Counted from the stretch's first letter, positions 1-7,825 are shown. The stretch is 64,000 nucleotides of DNA from Chloroflexota bacterium (GCA_013112715.1 JABFGB010000016.1:1-64000); one strand, 5' to 3'. Numbers and translations: made by a program. The notes: generated from the sequence alone by a model not told the origin.

Positions 1-1
1 T

Positions 2-1312
2 ATGTGTGTTGACCCAACCGACGGGGCAGCGGTGTGGCTGCGATTGGACGGGGCCAGCGGGGGCGGCACTGTCACCAGCGTTAACCTTGCGATGCCCACT
101 ATTTTTTCGGTGTCTGGTGTTCCGATCACAACATCAGGTGTCATGTCGGTTACGTTAAATAGTCAGTCAGGCAATGTGGTTTTTGCTTCGCCATCTGGCG
201 GGGGCGCTGGCATTCCCGCATTTAGAGCACTGGTCGCGGCGGATATTCCGAATCTAGCCGCCAGTAAAATCACGAGTGGACAATTGGCCCTCGCACGCGG
301 GGGCACAAACGCTGACTTCAGTGCGACAGGCGGCACAAGCCAAGTCGTGATGCAAGAAAGCGCTGGGGCTGCTTTTACAGTACGGGCGCTGGCGGCGGCG
401 GATATTCCCAACCTTGCGGCATCCAAAATTACCAGCGGTCAACTCGCGCTGGCGCGGGGCGGGACAGGGGCAGATTTAAGCGCAACGGGTGGCAGTGGAT
501 ACGTTGTAAAGCAATCTAGTGCCGGGGCTGTATTTACTGTTGGTGCAATTACGAGTGCTGAAATTGCGACGGCACTCGCCCAACCGCCTACCATTGGCGG
601 CACTACACCAGCAACAGGTGCTTTTACCTTTCTTCAGGCGACCAACCGTCTCGTGGTCAATGGAACGGCAACGAGCGGCAATAATGCAGCCTCCATTACC
701 GCCGCCGTCACCAATATCACGGGGATTAACCTTTCGCCTGCCGTCACTACCAATGTAGACGCGGATTTGGTGGATATGCTCGGCTCAGTGACACCAACAG
801 CCAATCTCAATGGTGTCTATGGGGTGCGCTTCACCGCCACCATCGCAGGGTCAAGTAGTTACAACATCTTCTTTTTGGCCGGGATGTCAGGACAAGTGGG
901 ACTAGGTGCATCCTATGGTGGCACGATTACCTATGCCATTGCGGGGTATTTTGGGGATGTCGTCAAGCCCGGCACAGGCACGATTTCAAATCAAATCGGG
1001 GTTTATATTCCCGACCAGACCAAAGGCTCAAGCAAAGTCGGGTTACAAATTGACCAAACCACCGGAAACGCGATTTATTGCGGTGGTGCGGGGGCGGTGT
1101 ATTTTGCCGGAGCAGTGACGGCGAATAGCACCCTGAACGTAACAGGCAAGGTAAGCACGTCGGCTGATTTACAAATCGGCAGTGGTTACGGCTATTACAT
1201 AGGCGATTCCGCGACCAATGGCAGTTGGCGTTTTATCCCATCGGGCGCAAATTTAGTGATTCAAAAACGTGAAGCCGGGTCATGGGTTACAAAGGACACC
1301 ATTTTTGCATAA
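2..1312 (+). CDS. phage tail-fibre-like protein, probably 5'-truncated by the window
   Basis: This 436-residue reading frame opens at the window edge with no upstream stop, so the true N-terminus is probably outside. It is low-complexity and rich in Gly, Ala, Thr and Ser. Two near-identical tandem blocks of about 53 residues (roughly 75-127 and 128-180) carry ADIPNLAASKITSGQLALA and GGT-AD-SATGG, a pattern known from phage tail-fibre and collar proteins. The remaining part (about 190-436) looks beta-rich and could be a receptor-binding or trimerising region; that is inference. It is followed 11 nt later by the next late gene behind a good ribosome site. Role in host recognition is inferred from composition and position. 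Confidence 0.6.
   Translation: MCVDPTDGAAVWLRLDGASGGGTVTSVNLAMPTIFSVSGVPITTSGVMSVTLNSQSGNVVFASPSGGGAGIPAFRALVAADIPNLAASKITSGQLALARGGTNADFSATGGTSQVVMQESAGAAFTVRALAAADIPNLAASKITSGQLALARGGTGADLSATGGSGYVVKQSSAGAVFTVGAITSAEIATALAQPPTIGGTTPATGAFTFLQATNRLVVNGTATSGNNAASITAAVTNITGINLSPAVTTNVDADLVDMLGSVTPTANLNGVYGVRFTATIAGSSSYNIFFLAGMSGQVGLGASYGGTITYAIAGYFGDVVKPGTGTISNQIGVYIPDQTKGSSKVGLQIDQTTGNAIYCGGAGAVYFAGAVTANSTLNVTGKVSTSADLQIGSGYGYYIGDSATNGSWRFIPSGANLVIQKREAGSWVTKDTIFA
224..541 (+). repeat. two tandem 159-bp coding repeats in the tail-fibre gene
   Basis: Two consecutive units (224-382 and 383-541) encode about 53 residues each. They agree closely at protein level but differ at many third positions, so the protein sequence has been conserved while the DNA drifted. 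This indicates an old duplication and not an assembly artefact. Confidence 0.75.
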
Positions 1313-1323
1313 GGAGCTAAACA

Positions 1324-1608
1324 ATGGCACTCACACAAGGGCAACTGAAGTTCATCGTCACACTAGGCGAACTTTCTAAAGCGCTGTTGGAAATCTATCC
1401 CGACGGTGTGCTGACCAACGTGCAATGGAATGGCACGCCGAATTTTGATACCACGATTACCCAGCCCGACATTGACGCCGAGCCGCGATTGGCGGAAATC
1501 GGGTTGGAATATGTTGATATTCAGGAAATGGCCTATGTCGTGTCGAATATGCAAAACGAACTGGGTTCGCGTGTTCAGCACGCCGCCAAACTTAAGGAGC
1601 TGGCATGA
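1324..1608 (+). CDS. hypothetical late phage protein (94 aa)
   Basis: I do not recognise this gene. It begins behind AAGGAG spaced 7 nt from ATG and ends overlapping the next start (ATGA), so it is translationally coupled within the late operon. The protein is soluble and mildly acidic with no membrane segment; the centre reads like a short domain that refers to a target (PNFDTTITQPDIDAEPRLA). Position directly after the fibre gene suggests a fibre-assembly or small structural role, which is only inference. Confidence 0.6.
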   Translation: MALTQGQLKFIVTLGELSKALLEIYPDGVLTNVQWNGTPNFDTTITQPDIDAEPRLAEIGLEYVDIQEMAYVVSNMQNELGSRVQHAAKLKELA

Positions 1609-1898
1609 ACAAATCACTAGGTGAGATGAATGAACAAGAGGCCAATGCCCAGTTCGCACAGGATTACATGGCATTAATTCAGAAATACGAGGCGGCGGGT
1701 TTCCAGATACAGCATATCGCGCGGCTGCGGCGTTATGTGGTCATGCTGCTGCAAGACTTGGAAGTACCGCAAGAGCACCTCAACGCCGATGTGGTGTTTG
1801 CTGTCGTGAAGAATCCACTGCCTCCACCAGAGGCGCTAGTGCCGCCACTCGTCGCGGCAAATACAAATGGTCATCAAAAATTGGCTGAGGAGGCCTAA
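1605..1898 (+). CDS. hypothetical late phage protein (97 aa)
   Basis: Unrecognised. The ATG overlaps the previous stop (ATGA) and is preceded by AAGGAG. The first two thirds look helical and charged, the last third is rich in Pro, Ala and Val. No membrane segment or known motif is visible. The tight packing supports a real gene in the late operon. Confidence 0.6.
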   Translation: MNKSLGEMNEQEANAQFAQDYMALIQKYEAAGFQIQHIARLRRYVVMLLQDLEVPQEHLNADVVFAVVKNPLPPPEALVPPLVAANTNGHQKLAEEA

Positions 1899-1903
1899 AT
1901 CAC

Positions 1904-2413
1904 ATGCGTACTTTACATCTCGTTTTTCTATTCGTGTTGGCGCTGGTGTTGTTTGTGCCAGCGTTCCCGGTTCAAGCGGCAGACGGCACAGGTCAAGAAG
2001 TCGCCAGCGAGCTTTCGGGGTGGGTTGTGGCAGTTGGCTATGCTGCGCTCATCTTGTTGCTGTTGGCGGGGGTCACGGTCGGTTTGCTCTCACTTTCTGA
2101 GTTTCGCAGGTGGCTCAAACGCCGTCTCTTGAAACTCGATAGTACCCCGATTTGGAATACGATCGGTGGACGATTCATCAACGACAGCTTACGACAATTT
2201 CAACCGATGGTAGATGAACCCACCGACCCGCTCATCCAAAGGCTAGAAGCCACCAAATATTTACGCTGGCTGCATAAGAACCAAATCATCAAGGGCGAGG
2301 ATTTTAGCCGCATTTTGGGAGCGCTGGTCGCCGACGGGGTGAAACTGACCAACGGGGTGCCGGATGTCGAGTTCAACCTGCTGAATTATGACTCGACTCA
2401 AACGCAGGGTTGA
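1904..2413 (+). CDS. signal-peptide plus one-TM membrane protein, possibly holin- or spanin-like
   Basis: The 169-residue product starts with a clear signal peptide (residues 1-26, hydrophobic core, cleavage likely after VQA), has a second hydrophobic span at about 45-70 ending in a basic cluster (RRWLKRRL), then a soluble cytoplasmic-type tail of about 95 residues. AGGAGG lies 11 nt before the ATG. A phage membrane protein after the tail genes fits a lysis accessory or virion-membrane function, but no family is recognised, and the long soluble tail is unusual for a holin. Confidence 0.6.
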   Translation: MRTLHLVFLFVLALVLFVPAFPVQAADGTGQEVASELSGWVVAVGYAALILLLLAGVTVGLLSLSEFRRWLKRRLLKLDSTPIWNTIGGRFINDSLRQFQPMVDEPTDPLIQRLEATKYLRWLHKNQIIKGEDFSRILGALVADGVKLTNGVPDVEFNLLNYDSTQTQG

Positions 2414-2473
2414 CCCGATACCCATTCGGGACTTGCAGCAAGCATGGCTAACCAGCACAGGGAGGGTGGTGAC

Positions 2474-2842
2474 GTGCCCCACACCATTGACCACATCGAA
2501 CTACTCATCGTCACCAGCGACGGCAGGCGGCTGCGCTTTGTTGGCGCGGGTGAACTCGTTGAAGTGGACAACATTGAACCGCACCACACCCCCATGATGG
2601 TCAAGGCGTATATCGCGCCGATCATTGACCTCATGACTGGGGTAGAGGTGGCGCGGCTGCACTTGGGGGATACCGTGTCGGTCTATACCCATGTGCGCCG
2701 TCCGCACGCGGGTGCGCCCCACAAGATGATCGCCGCCGGAGAATGGAAGGGGTACTACATTCCCGAAAGCGCCATTGAACGGGTGTTGCCAGATACCAAG
2801 CCTACGCCGACTGAGGATGACTGGACGGAAGCGCCGGGATGA
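2474..2842 (+). CDS. hypothetical late phage protein (122 aa)
   Basis: Unrecognised soluble protein. An upstream in-frame ATG at 2444 has no ribosome site, while GTG at 2474 follows GGGAGG by 8 nt, so GTG is chosen. The protein looks beta-rich (LLIVTSDGRRLRFVGAGELV) with an acidic, Pro-rich tail. Its stop overlaps the following ATG (ATGA), which ties it to the membrane protein downstream. Confidence 0.5.
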   Translation: MPHTIDHIELLIVTSDGRRLRFVGAGELVEVDNIEPHHTPMMVKAYIAPIIDLMTGVEVARLHLGDTVSVYTHVRRPHAGAPHKMIAAGEWKGYYIPESAIERVLPDTKPTPTEDDWTEAPG

Positions 2843-3720
2843 CCCTCACGACGGCCCGCAACCAAGCTACTACCCGCGTTCAATTGTGGACAGGGGTTAA
2901 GTTTGGCTTGCTGCTCGTGGCATTAGCAGGTGTCCTATATATCCTCTCGGAAGCCTATCCGGTGGGGGTAGATTGGCAACTGACCTTTGGGCGCTTGTGG
3001 CATCACTGGGATAACCCCTACACCATACGCGGGTTATACAACCCCGGTTGGATCATGCTCTATCTGCCCCATTCGCTCCTACCCCTGCAATGGGGGAACG
3101 CTATCAACCTCTTACTCAACGTAAGTGTTCCCGGCGCGGTGATTTACAAATATTGGCACAAGGACGGCCCGCGTGTCGTGATTCCGCTGTGGGTCATGCT
3201 CTACACCTTCCCGCCTTTTTTAGACTTGGTGCGAACCAACAATATCGAGTGGGTGCCGCTGTTGGCCCTGCTCCTGCCTGATAGTTGGCTGATAGCGACG
3301 TTGGCAGTGAAACCGCAGAGTATCGGGGGCGCGGCACTGATTCGATGGAAAACGCGCGGGTTTGACTGGCGGTTGCTGCTACCCACCGTCTCATTATTTA
3401 TAGCATCTATTGTGCTGTGGGGGCTGTGGTTTACGCGGTTGGATTTTGCGGTGGCTGAGGGGGCATGGGCCGTCGCCAACTTCTCACCCTTTCCCTACTT
3501 TGTGCCGTTGGGGGTGTGGATGTTATGGAAAGCATGGCAGACGGACAATGAAGTCTTGGCAGGGACAGCCACGCCGCTGCTCGTGCCGTACTTTGCCGGG
3601 TACGGCATCTTCCCCGTGCTGGTGCTCATTGCCACGAAGTATAGGCGAGAGGCGTTTTATCTGTGGGTGGGGCTATGGCTGTACTTTGTCATCGAGGGCA
3701 AGCGGGCCGGGATGTTGTAA
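2839..3720 (+). CDS. polytopic membrane protein resembling GT87 / DUF2029 glycosyltransferases
   Basis: The 293-residue product has about eight predicted membrane spans. It contains features I associate with GT87/DUF2029 polyprenol-phosphate-sugar mannosyltransferases: an early loop with NPYTIRGLYNPGW, an aromatic-rich second loop and a membrane-proximal VKPQS motif near residue 159. It is shorter than typical members (about 350-450). It is the last gene of the prophage late operon, translationally coupled to the preceding gene. Phage genes in this position often alter the host envelope (serotype conversion, superinfection exclusion), which is the inferred role. It could also be a non-catalytic membrane protein. 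Confidence 0.5.
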   Translation: MTLTTARNQATTRVQLWTGVKFGLLLVALAGVLYILSEAYPVGVDWQLTFGRLWHHWDNPYTIRGLYNPGWIMLYLPHSLLPLQWGNAINLLLNVSVPGAVIYKYWHKDGPRVVIPLWVMLYTFPPFLDLVRTNNIEWVPLLALLLPDSWLIATLAVKPQSIGGAALIRWKTRGFDWRLLLPTVSLFIASIVLWGLWFTRLDFAVAEGAWAVANFSPFPYFVPLGVWMLWKAWQTDNEVLAGTATPLLVPYFAGYGIFPVLVLIATKYRREAFYLWVGLWLYFVIEGKRAGML

Positions 3721-3725
3721 ATAAA

Positions 3726-3754
3726 AAAGGTGTTGACGAAATATCAACACCTTT
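3726..3754. terminator. bidirectional terminator between convergent prophage operons
   Basis: A perfect 11-bp stem (3726-3736 with 3744-3754) around a 7-nt loop, with an A-run before and T-run after inside the stem, sits between the rightward late operon and the leftward early operon. Confidence 0.8.
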
Positions 3755-3778
3755 GAATGTCAATGTGGCTGACGGCGG

Positions 3779-4501
3779 CTATTCGGAATCAAAACCCAAC
3801 GCGGCGCGGAGTTTGTGGTAAACATCGGCTTCACCACCAAAAACAACGGGGGAATCAGCGCCTAATCGGTCAACGAAATTCATGGCATAGGTAGCCGCCT
3901 CGCGCAACTTATCACGTTCGGCAGTGACGGCAGCGAGTTGTTGTTTCAATTGATAATTCTCGGTTTCAAACTCACCACGTTCAATACGCAGTTGGTCATA
4001 ATCCTCAGCGTCGCCCATTTCGGCGTGCTCAATTTCGATTTCTTCCAGCGGATCGGGTGCGTCGTCGCCATGTTCGGCGCGGTAGGCTTTCAGGTCGCGT
4101 TCGGCTTCGATGGCATCCAAAGCAGCTTCATGCTCACGCTCTGCTTTGTCGGCGTCATATTCGGGCGGTTCAGGTTCGACGGGAATATATCCCTTACCTT
4201 GACAATGCAGGCATGAGGTTTTGGTCTTAGTCTCAAAATCATAGTCGTCAACGCCAGTCCCTTCACATTCAAGACACGACTGATACCCTAACGCCTCAAG
4301 GCCCGCTTCAGTGATTTGATAACTCATAGCAGGGTAATCCCCCTGTCCTGCGATTTTGAGCCAGCTAGACTTGCTATCAACAAACCCCTCTGAGGCCAAT
4401 TTGTTGAACCAGTCTTGGAACAACTCGGAAGTGGTCTGATGCCATTCGCGCCCATCGTTTTCTAAAAGATCAGATAGGGCCTTACGTAATTCACTGTTCA
4501 T
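3779..4501 (-). CDS. DnaJ-type zinc-cluster protein with winged-helix-like N-terminus and coiled coil
   Basis: Start chosen at the internal ATG at 4501, which has GAGGAG 8 nt upstream; the longer frame starting at 4534 lacks one. The 240-residue product has an N-terminal region of about 75 residues that reads like a winged helix (ends with ITEAGLEALGY). It is followed by two CxxCxGxG modules (CLECEGTG and CLHCQGKG, roughly residues 80-108), the zinc-binding repeat of DnaJ, then an acidic heptad-rich segment (about 125-205). No J domain is present. It is the last gene of the early operon. A nucleic-acid or protein-scaffold role is inferred. Confidence 0.55.
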   Translation of the reverse strand: MNSELRKALSDLLENDGREWHQTTSELFQDWFNKLASEGFVDSKSSWLKIAGQGDYPAMSYQITEAGLEALGYQSCLECEGTGVDDYDFETKTKTSCLHCQGKGYIPVEPEPPEYDADKAEREHEAALDAIEAERDLKAYRAEHGDDAPDPLEEIEIEHAEMGDAEDYDQLRIERGEFETENYQLKQQLAAVTAERDKLREAATYAMNFVDRLGADSPVVFGGEADVYHKLRAALGFDSE

Positions 4502-4547
4502 GATACTTTCTCCTCGCGTTGGTCGGATGCGCATCCCCCGGTAGATT

Positions 4548-4778
4548 TTAGCTAAGGTGTTCTGATTCGGTCAGGCTTTGCAAGTAGGCGATGCCCTTTG
4601 ATGTAATCCGATAGACCAACGCAATACCGCTGATTTCCTCGGTCAGATAGCCCCACTCTGCCAACCGCATGACATGGCGATTCGACAAGATGAGGTAGCG
4701 CAGGTCGCCCTTGAGTGCTTCACGTAGAAGGGACTCTTTGAGGTAGCCGAGCGGCTGACCTTGCTTGAGTGGTTTCAT
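4548..4778 (-). CDS. small early protein, winged-helix-like (76 aa)
   Basis: Start chosen at ATG 4778, behind a GAGGG-type site, and not at the longer upstream frame that would overlap the preceding gene heavily. The sequence (ILSNRHVMRLAEWGYLTEE, then YRITSKGIAYLQSL) reads like a winged helix ending with the wing and last helix often seen in small transcription regulators. No family name can be given. Confidence 0.5.
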   Translation of the reverse strand: MKPLKQGQPLGYLKESLLREALKGDLRYLILSNRHVMRLAEWGYLTEEISGIALVYRITSKGIAYLQSLTESEHLS

Positions 4779-4782
4779 CACC

Positions 4783-5058
4783 CTACCCTCGCGTTTCCGT
4801 TGCGTACTCGCGGCCCTTGTCAGTGATCTTGACGGCATAACGCACCGCCAGATCGGGAAACTCCGGGTGCTCCTCTAATGCCACCAGTTCGACGTAGCCG
4901 TCATGCTGAAGCTGAAAACTGAACACCATTTCGAGAGCCGTCTCCGGGGTGTACATGGCCTGCCCCTCTTCGGCAAGATCGGCGACCTTAAACAGCAAGT
5001 CACGGCGCATATCGTCGTAGAGCGCGAGAAGGGCTTGGAGTGCGTCGTAGTTAGACAT
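4783..5058 (-). CDS. hypothetical early phage protein (91 aa)
   Basis: Start chosen at ATG 5058 with AAGGGGAG upstream; it overlaps the end of the preceding gene by 8 nt. The C-terminal part ends YAVKITDKGREYATETRG, the same ITxxGxxY pattern seen at the C-termini of the two neighbouring genes downstream, so the three may share a winged-helix fold. Function unknown. Confidence 0.5.
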   Translation of the reverse strand: MSNYDALQALLALYDDMRRDLLFKVADLAEEGQAMYTPETALEMVFSFQLQHDGYVELVALEEHPEFPDLAVRYAVKITDKGREYATETRG

Positions 5059-5287
5059 GATGCTCCCCTTCTCCCTGAGTCCCACCCGTGAAATTAGCAC
5101 GGGCGTTCGTCGCTGGCAAGACTTCGGCGGCGGGGAAAAGGAAGCTGTAGGTATAGCCGTTGTCCCACGAGTCGGAAATGCAGGTGGCCTGCACTGACCA
5201 GCCGTGACCGGGGATAAACCGACTGGCCGTCACGCAGTAGGTGCGGCCCTCGAAAGTGAACGTGCGTCCAAGGGGGAAGGGGGTCAT
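5051..5287 (-). CDS. hypothetical early phage protein (78 aa)
   Basis: Unrecognised small protein, beta-rich, with a Cys-containing middle. It overlaps both neighbours by a few bases, as is usual for coupled phage early genes. A 66-aa frame on the same strand starting at 5294 is the less likely reading because it lacks the tight couplings. Confidence 0.5.
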   Translation of the reverse strand: MTPFPLGRTFTFEGRTYCVTASRFIPGHGWSVQATCISDSWDNGYTYSFLFPAAEVLPATNARANFTGGTQGEGEHHV

Positions 5288-5769
5288 GATTCATCTCCTA
5301 ACAGGTTCTCATCTTCCAGTCGTTGATGAATCGTGTCCGCTGCCCACTCCATACCGCGTGCGATATTCAGCGCCCGGTAGCGCAATTGAGCATCGCTAAT
5401 CTTGGATAACACCACCGCTGCCATGTCTTTAAATTCATCGCTGGCAGGGGTGTCCATGTAGAATAAAATCTTGTAGGCGGTTTCGAGGCTCACCGCGTCA
5501 GTGAGGTAGGATTTGCCGTCTGAGGATTCGAGTTTCAGTTGTATCATATTCTGTAACAACTGAGGGCGACGCTTGGCAAGGCGCTTCTTTTCACGATTCC
5601 ACTGCACACGCGCCGGGGTGTCGCCGTGACCAAACACGCCCATCAATCCCACACCTGAGATCATGTATTCGCCGTTCACCAGTACAGGCCGTAGGCGTTC
5701 ATCACGACTCAGGACTGCCATCAGGTCTAGGCCTATCCATCCCCGATAAGGCGCAAGTTTGTCGCTCAT
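5284..5769 (-). CDS. Bro-N-like / phage antirepressor-like protein (161 aa)
   Basis: Start chosen at ATG 5769, overlapping the preceding gene end by 4 nt. The middle (about residues 55-145) contains WNREKKRL, then SYLTDAVSLETAYKILFYMD and a helical stretch, which resembles the Bro-N domain of phage and viral antirepressors (a paired tryptophan/charged helix, a conserved beta hairpin, then helices). The match is by eye only. Such proteins bind DNA and often relieve repression during induction. Confidence 0.4.
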   Translation of the reverse strand: MSDKLAPYRGWIGLDLMAVLSRDERLRPVLVNGEYMISGVGLMGVFGHGDTPARVQWNREKKRLAKRRPQLLQNMIQLKLESSDGKSYLTDAVSLETAYKILFYMDTPASDEFKDMAAVVLSKISDAQLRYRALNIARGMEWAADTIHQRLEDENLLGDES

Positions 5770-6056
5770 AGCGCCTCCCCTAGCCATGCACTGATTTTAC
5801 GACTTAGCATGTAGCGACTGTCGGCACAATCCCACACCAGCGCCGCATCTGCCACCGCTACCGGGTCACTCGAAAGGACGGGCGCGTTGATGTCCAGAAT
5901 AAAGACATAGTATTGGTCGGGTTGGTCAGGCTTGCGGCGTTCAAATTGCACGACATAAAACGCGGTGTCATCCACCAGACTGACCAGCGGAAACCCGGCG
6001 TCGTAGGTCAAATCGCGGGGCAGGTCAAGCATGTGATGGGGGTCTTTTTTGAACAT
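5766..6056 (-). CDS. hypothetical early phage protein (96 aa)
   Basis: Unrecognised soluble protein with alternating hydrophobic strands (FYVVQFERR, YYVFILDI). AGGAGA lies about 9 nt before the ATG. It is the first gene after the terminator-like hairpin that follows recT and is coupled to the Bro-N-like gene. Confidence 0.55.
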   Translation of the reverse strand: MFKKDPHHMLDLPRDLTYDAGFPLVSLVDDTAFYVVQFERRKPDQPDQYYVFILDINAPVLSSDPVAVADAALVWDCADSRYMLSRKISAWLGEAL

Positions 6057-6091
6057 GGTATACTCTCCTAGCTAATCTGATAAAGGTTGGT

Positions 6092-6126
6092 AAATCCCCC
6101 GGTGCTTGCAGGCGGTTGGGGGATTT
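6092..6126 (-). terminator. hairpin after recT (partial terminator or processing site)
   Basis: A 9-bp stem (6092-6100 with 6118-6126) with a 17-nt loop lies between recT and the downstream early genes. On the minus strand the T-run is short, so termination is probably incomplete. Confidence 0.45.
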
Positions 6127-6138
6127 TTGATTTACGGG

Positions 6139-7128
6139 TTACAGACGACGGCTACCACTTGCGCCCAATTTCTTGGCGGTCAAAGTGGCAACAAGTTGAG
6201 TCAATTCGGCGAGATTCAAATCCTCTAGGGTCTTGGCTTGGGGATTGATGCCACGTATCATGCTGGCCTTTTTGACCTTCCAGCCGTCCGGGGTGAACAC
6301 GTCTTCGCCCAAAATAGCCACGTCCACACGGGCCTTTTCGAGGGCGTCAGGGTCAACGGTCTCTGGTTGCGGCGTTGGTTCAGTTATGGTCTCACCTTCG
6401 ACAGTTGGCATGTGGTCGTCACCGAATAAATCCGAGAGTTGGCTAGGGTCAACGTGTTCAGTAATCACCCCTTCCTCATGGGCAGCTTCAACAGGTTCGC
6501 CCGCTTCGAGTTGTCCGACAGCGACCACCGAAGCAGCCGCGCTCATGACGGTTTGGAAATACTGATGGTCTTCATCCAACACGGGCACGGACATGGGGAT
6601 AGCATGACGGACACCGTGCATGATGGCGACCTTTGCCAGCATGTGGCGGGGCTTGGTGTACCACAGGGAATTTTTGGTTTTCCATTCGGCGTCAGGGTCT
6701 TGTTTGGGTTGCCATTCGGACAGGAACGCCGTGAAGGTATAGGGACGACTACTATCCTTACGGTAGATCGTGGCGGTACACCATGCCTCGCCTGTTTTGA
6801 AGTCCGTGCCGTGCTGAACTTGGATGGATTCCAGTAGTCCAGTGTCTTGGGCATGGGCGACCACGCCGTCGCGGGTGATGTAGGGCGTGTAGGTGTCAGT
6901 CTTCTTTTTGTAGTCGTGGAATTTCAAAATGACCACATGACGGGAAAAGGGATTCAGGCGGTACATCTGACACCACATAAAGGCCATGTCTACCGCATCA
7001 TCCGGCACGCCTTTAAACAGGGCTTCACGAATCATGATCTTGGTTTGGTCATTCCACACCAGTTCGTTACTGGCGCGGGTTTCGACTGCTTGGGTGTCGG
7101 TGCTTGGAGTTAACTGCATAATTGCCAT
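6139..7128 (-). CDS. recT: RecT/Bet-family single-strand annealing recombinase
   Basis: The 329-residue product matches the RecT/Redbeta-type pattern: an N-terminal helical part with CQMYRLNPFSRHVVILKF (about residues 52-70), ITRDGVVAHAQ (about 84-94), and the signature WYTKPRHMLAKVAIMHGVRHA (about 155-175, split here by eye). Family members anneal complementary single strands in phage replication and recombination. The C-terminal 130 residues are acidic, then carry a short helical segment. A TGAGGA site precedes ATG 7128. No partner 5'-3' exonuclease or SSB is seen in the operon within this window. Confidence 0.85.
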   Translation of the reverse strand: MAIMQLTPSTDTQAVETRASNELVWNDQTKIMIREALFKGVPDDAVDMAFMWCQMYRLNPFSRHVVILKFHDYKKKTDTYTPYITRDGVVAHAQDTGLLESIQVQHGTDFKTGEAWCTATIYRKDSSRPYTFTAFLSEWQPKQDPDAEWKTKNSLWYTKPRHMLAKVAIMHGVRHAIPMSVPVLDEDHQYFQTVMSAAASVVAVGQLEAGEPVEAAHEEGVITEHVDPSQLSDLFGDDHMPTVEGETITEPTPQPETVDPDALEKARVDVAILGEDVFTPDGWKVKKASMIRGINPQAKTLEDLNLAELTQLVATLTAKKLGASGSRRL

Positions 7129-7164
7129 GATTTTGATTCCTCACATACTTGGATGGTCGAAAGG

Positions 7165-7186
7165 AAAAGCCCCACCGAAGCGGGGC
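7165..7186 (-). terminator. attenuator-like hairpin upstream of recT
   Basis: A GC-rich stem (GCCCC at 7169-7173 with GGGGC at 7182-7186) is followed on the minus strand by CTTTTCC. It lies between the first early gene and recT and could lower recT expression. Confidence 0.45.
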
Positions 7187-7196
7187 GGGTAGACGA

Positions 7197-7652
7197 TTAA
7201 CTAGCCTTCGCAAAACGGCCAGCGGAACGGGCGGGGTAAGCGCGGTCTTCGCGCTCACAGGCTTCGGCGGTGGCATCGGCCAGTTGATCCATCAGGCCAG
7301 TGAAGAGGGAGGCAAGGGCGGTTTCCTGCAAGCCGACCATTTGGCGGGTTTCGCTGCGGAGGTCGCTTTTGAACAGGCGTGTCCATGTGTCGCCGCGTTC
7401 GATCACGTAGGCGTAGGCTTCTTCGTAGAAGTCGCTGTACTTGACCTGCCACTCCTTATCCAGAATGAGCAGGCGGGCGGCTTCGATTTCGACTTCGCTG
7501 TGGCTGCTGCCGAGGACGTTCATCACGAAGCCGTAGGACTCGTTGCGCCATGCGAGGTATTGGTCATGCACGGCGTCTTCGCTGATGACTTCAAAGACGA
7601 TGGGGAGAATGGGGTCAGGCAGGGCGATGGTTTCATTACAGGGGTTAAACAT
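7197..7652 (-). CDS. hypothetical first gene of the prophage early operon (151 aa)
   Basis: ATG 7652 is chosen because AAGGAG lies 10 nt upstream; the longer frame would start inside the promoter-leader region. The protein is acidic and helical, with no recognised motif. The N-terminal part (ALPDPILPIVFEVISEDAV) and helical middle could be a small regulatory or anti-host protein; that is speculation. It is the promoter-proximal gene of the early operon and therefore likely the earliest expressed. Confidence 0.55.
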   Translation of the reverse strand: MFNPCNETIALPDPILPIVFEVISEDAVHDQYLAWRNESYGFVMNVLGSSHSEVEIEAARLLILDKEWQVKYSDFYEEAYAYVIERGDTWTRLFKSDLRSETRQMVGLQETALASLFTGLMDQLADATAEACEREDRAYPARSAGRFAKAS

Positions 7653-7700
7653 GATACAATGCTCCTTAGAGGCTTGTGCCTCAACTTGTTTGGCGAGTGG

Positions 7701-7730
7701 CCCCCGTCTGATTGACTGGTCTAGCGGGGG
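7701..7730 (-). promoter_or_regulatory. leader hairpin in the early-operon 5' UTR
   Basis: CCCCCG (7701-7706) pairs with CGGGGG (7725-7730). It lies between the predicted transcription start (about 7745) and the ribosome site of the first early gene, so it would cap the mRNA leader. Confidence 0.4.
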
Positions 7731-7751
7731 TTTATTCGTTGATATATAAAA

Positions 7752-7780
7752 ATTATAGAGCATAATAAGTTTTTAGTCAA
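7752..7780 (-). promoter_or_regulatory. near-consensus sigma-70 promoter of the early operon
   Basis: On the minus strand, TTGACT (7775-7780) and TATAAT (7752-7757) are separated by exactly 17 bp. It points into the operon that ends at 3779. Confidence 0.8.
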
Positions 7781-7825
7781 GGATTTCATGCCGTTTTCAG
7801 GCGATCCCCTCAAAATTAGGGGGCA

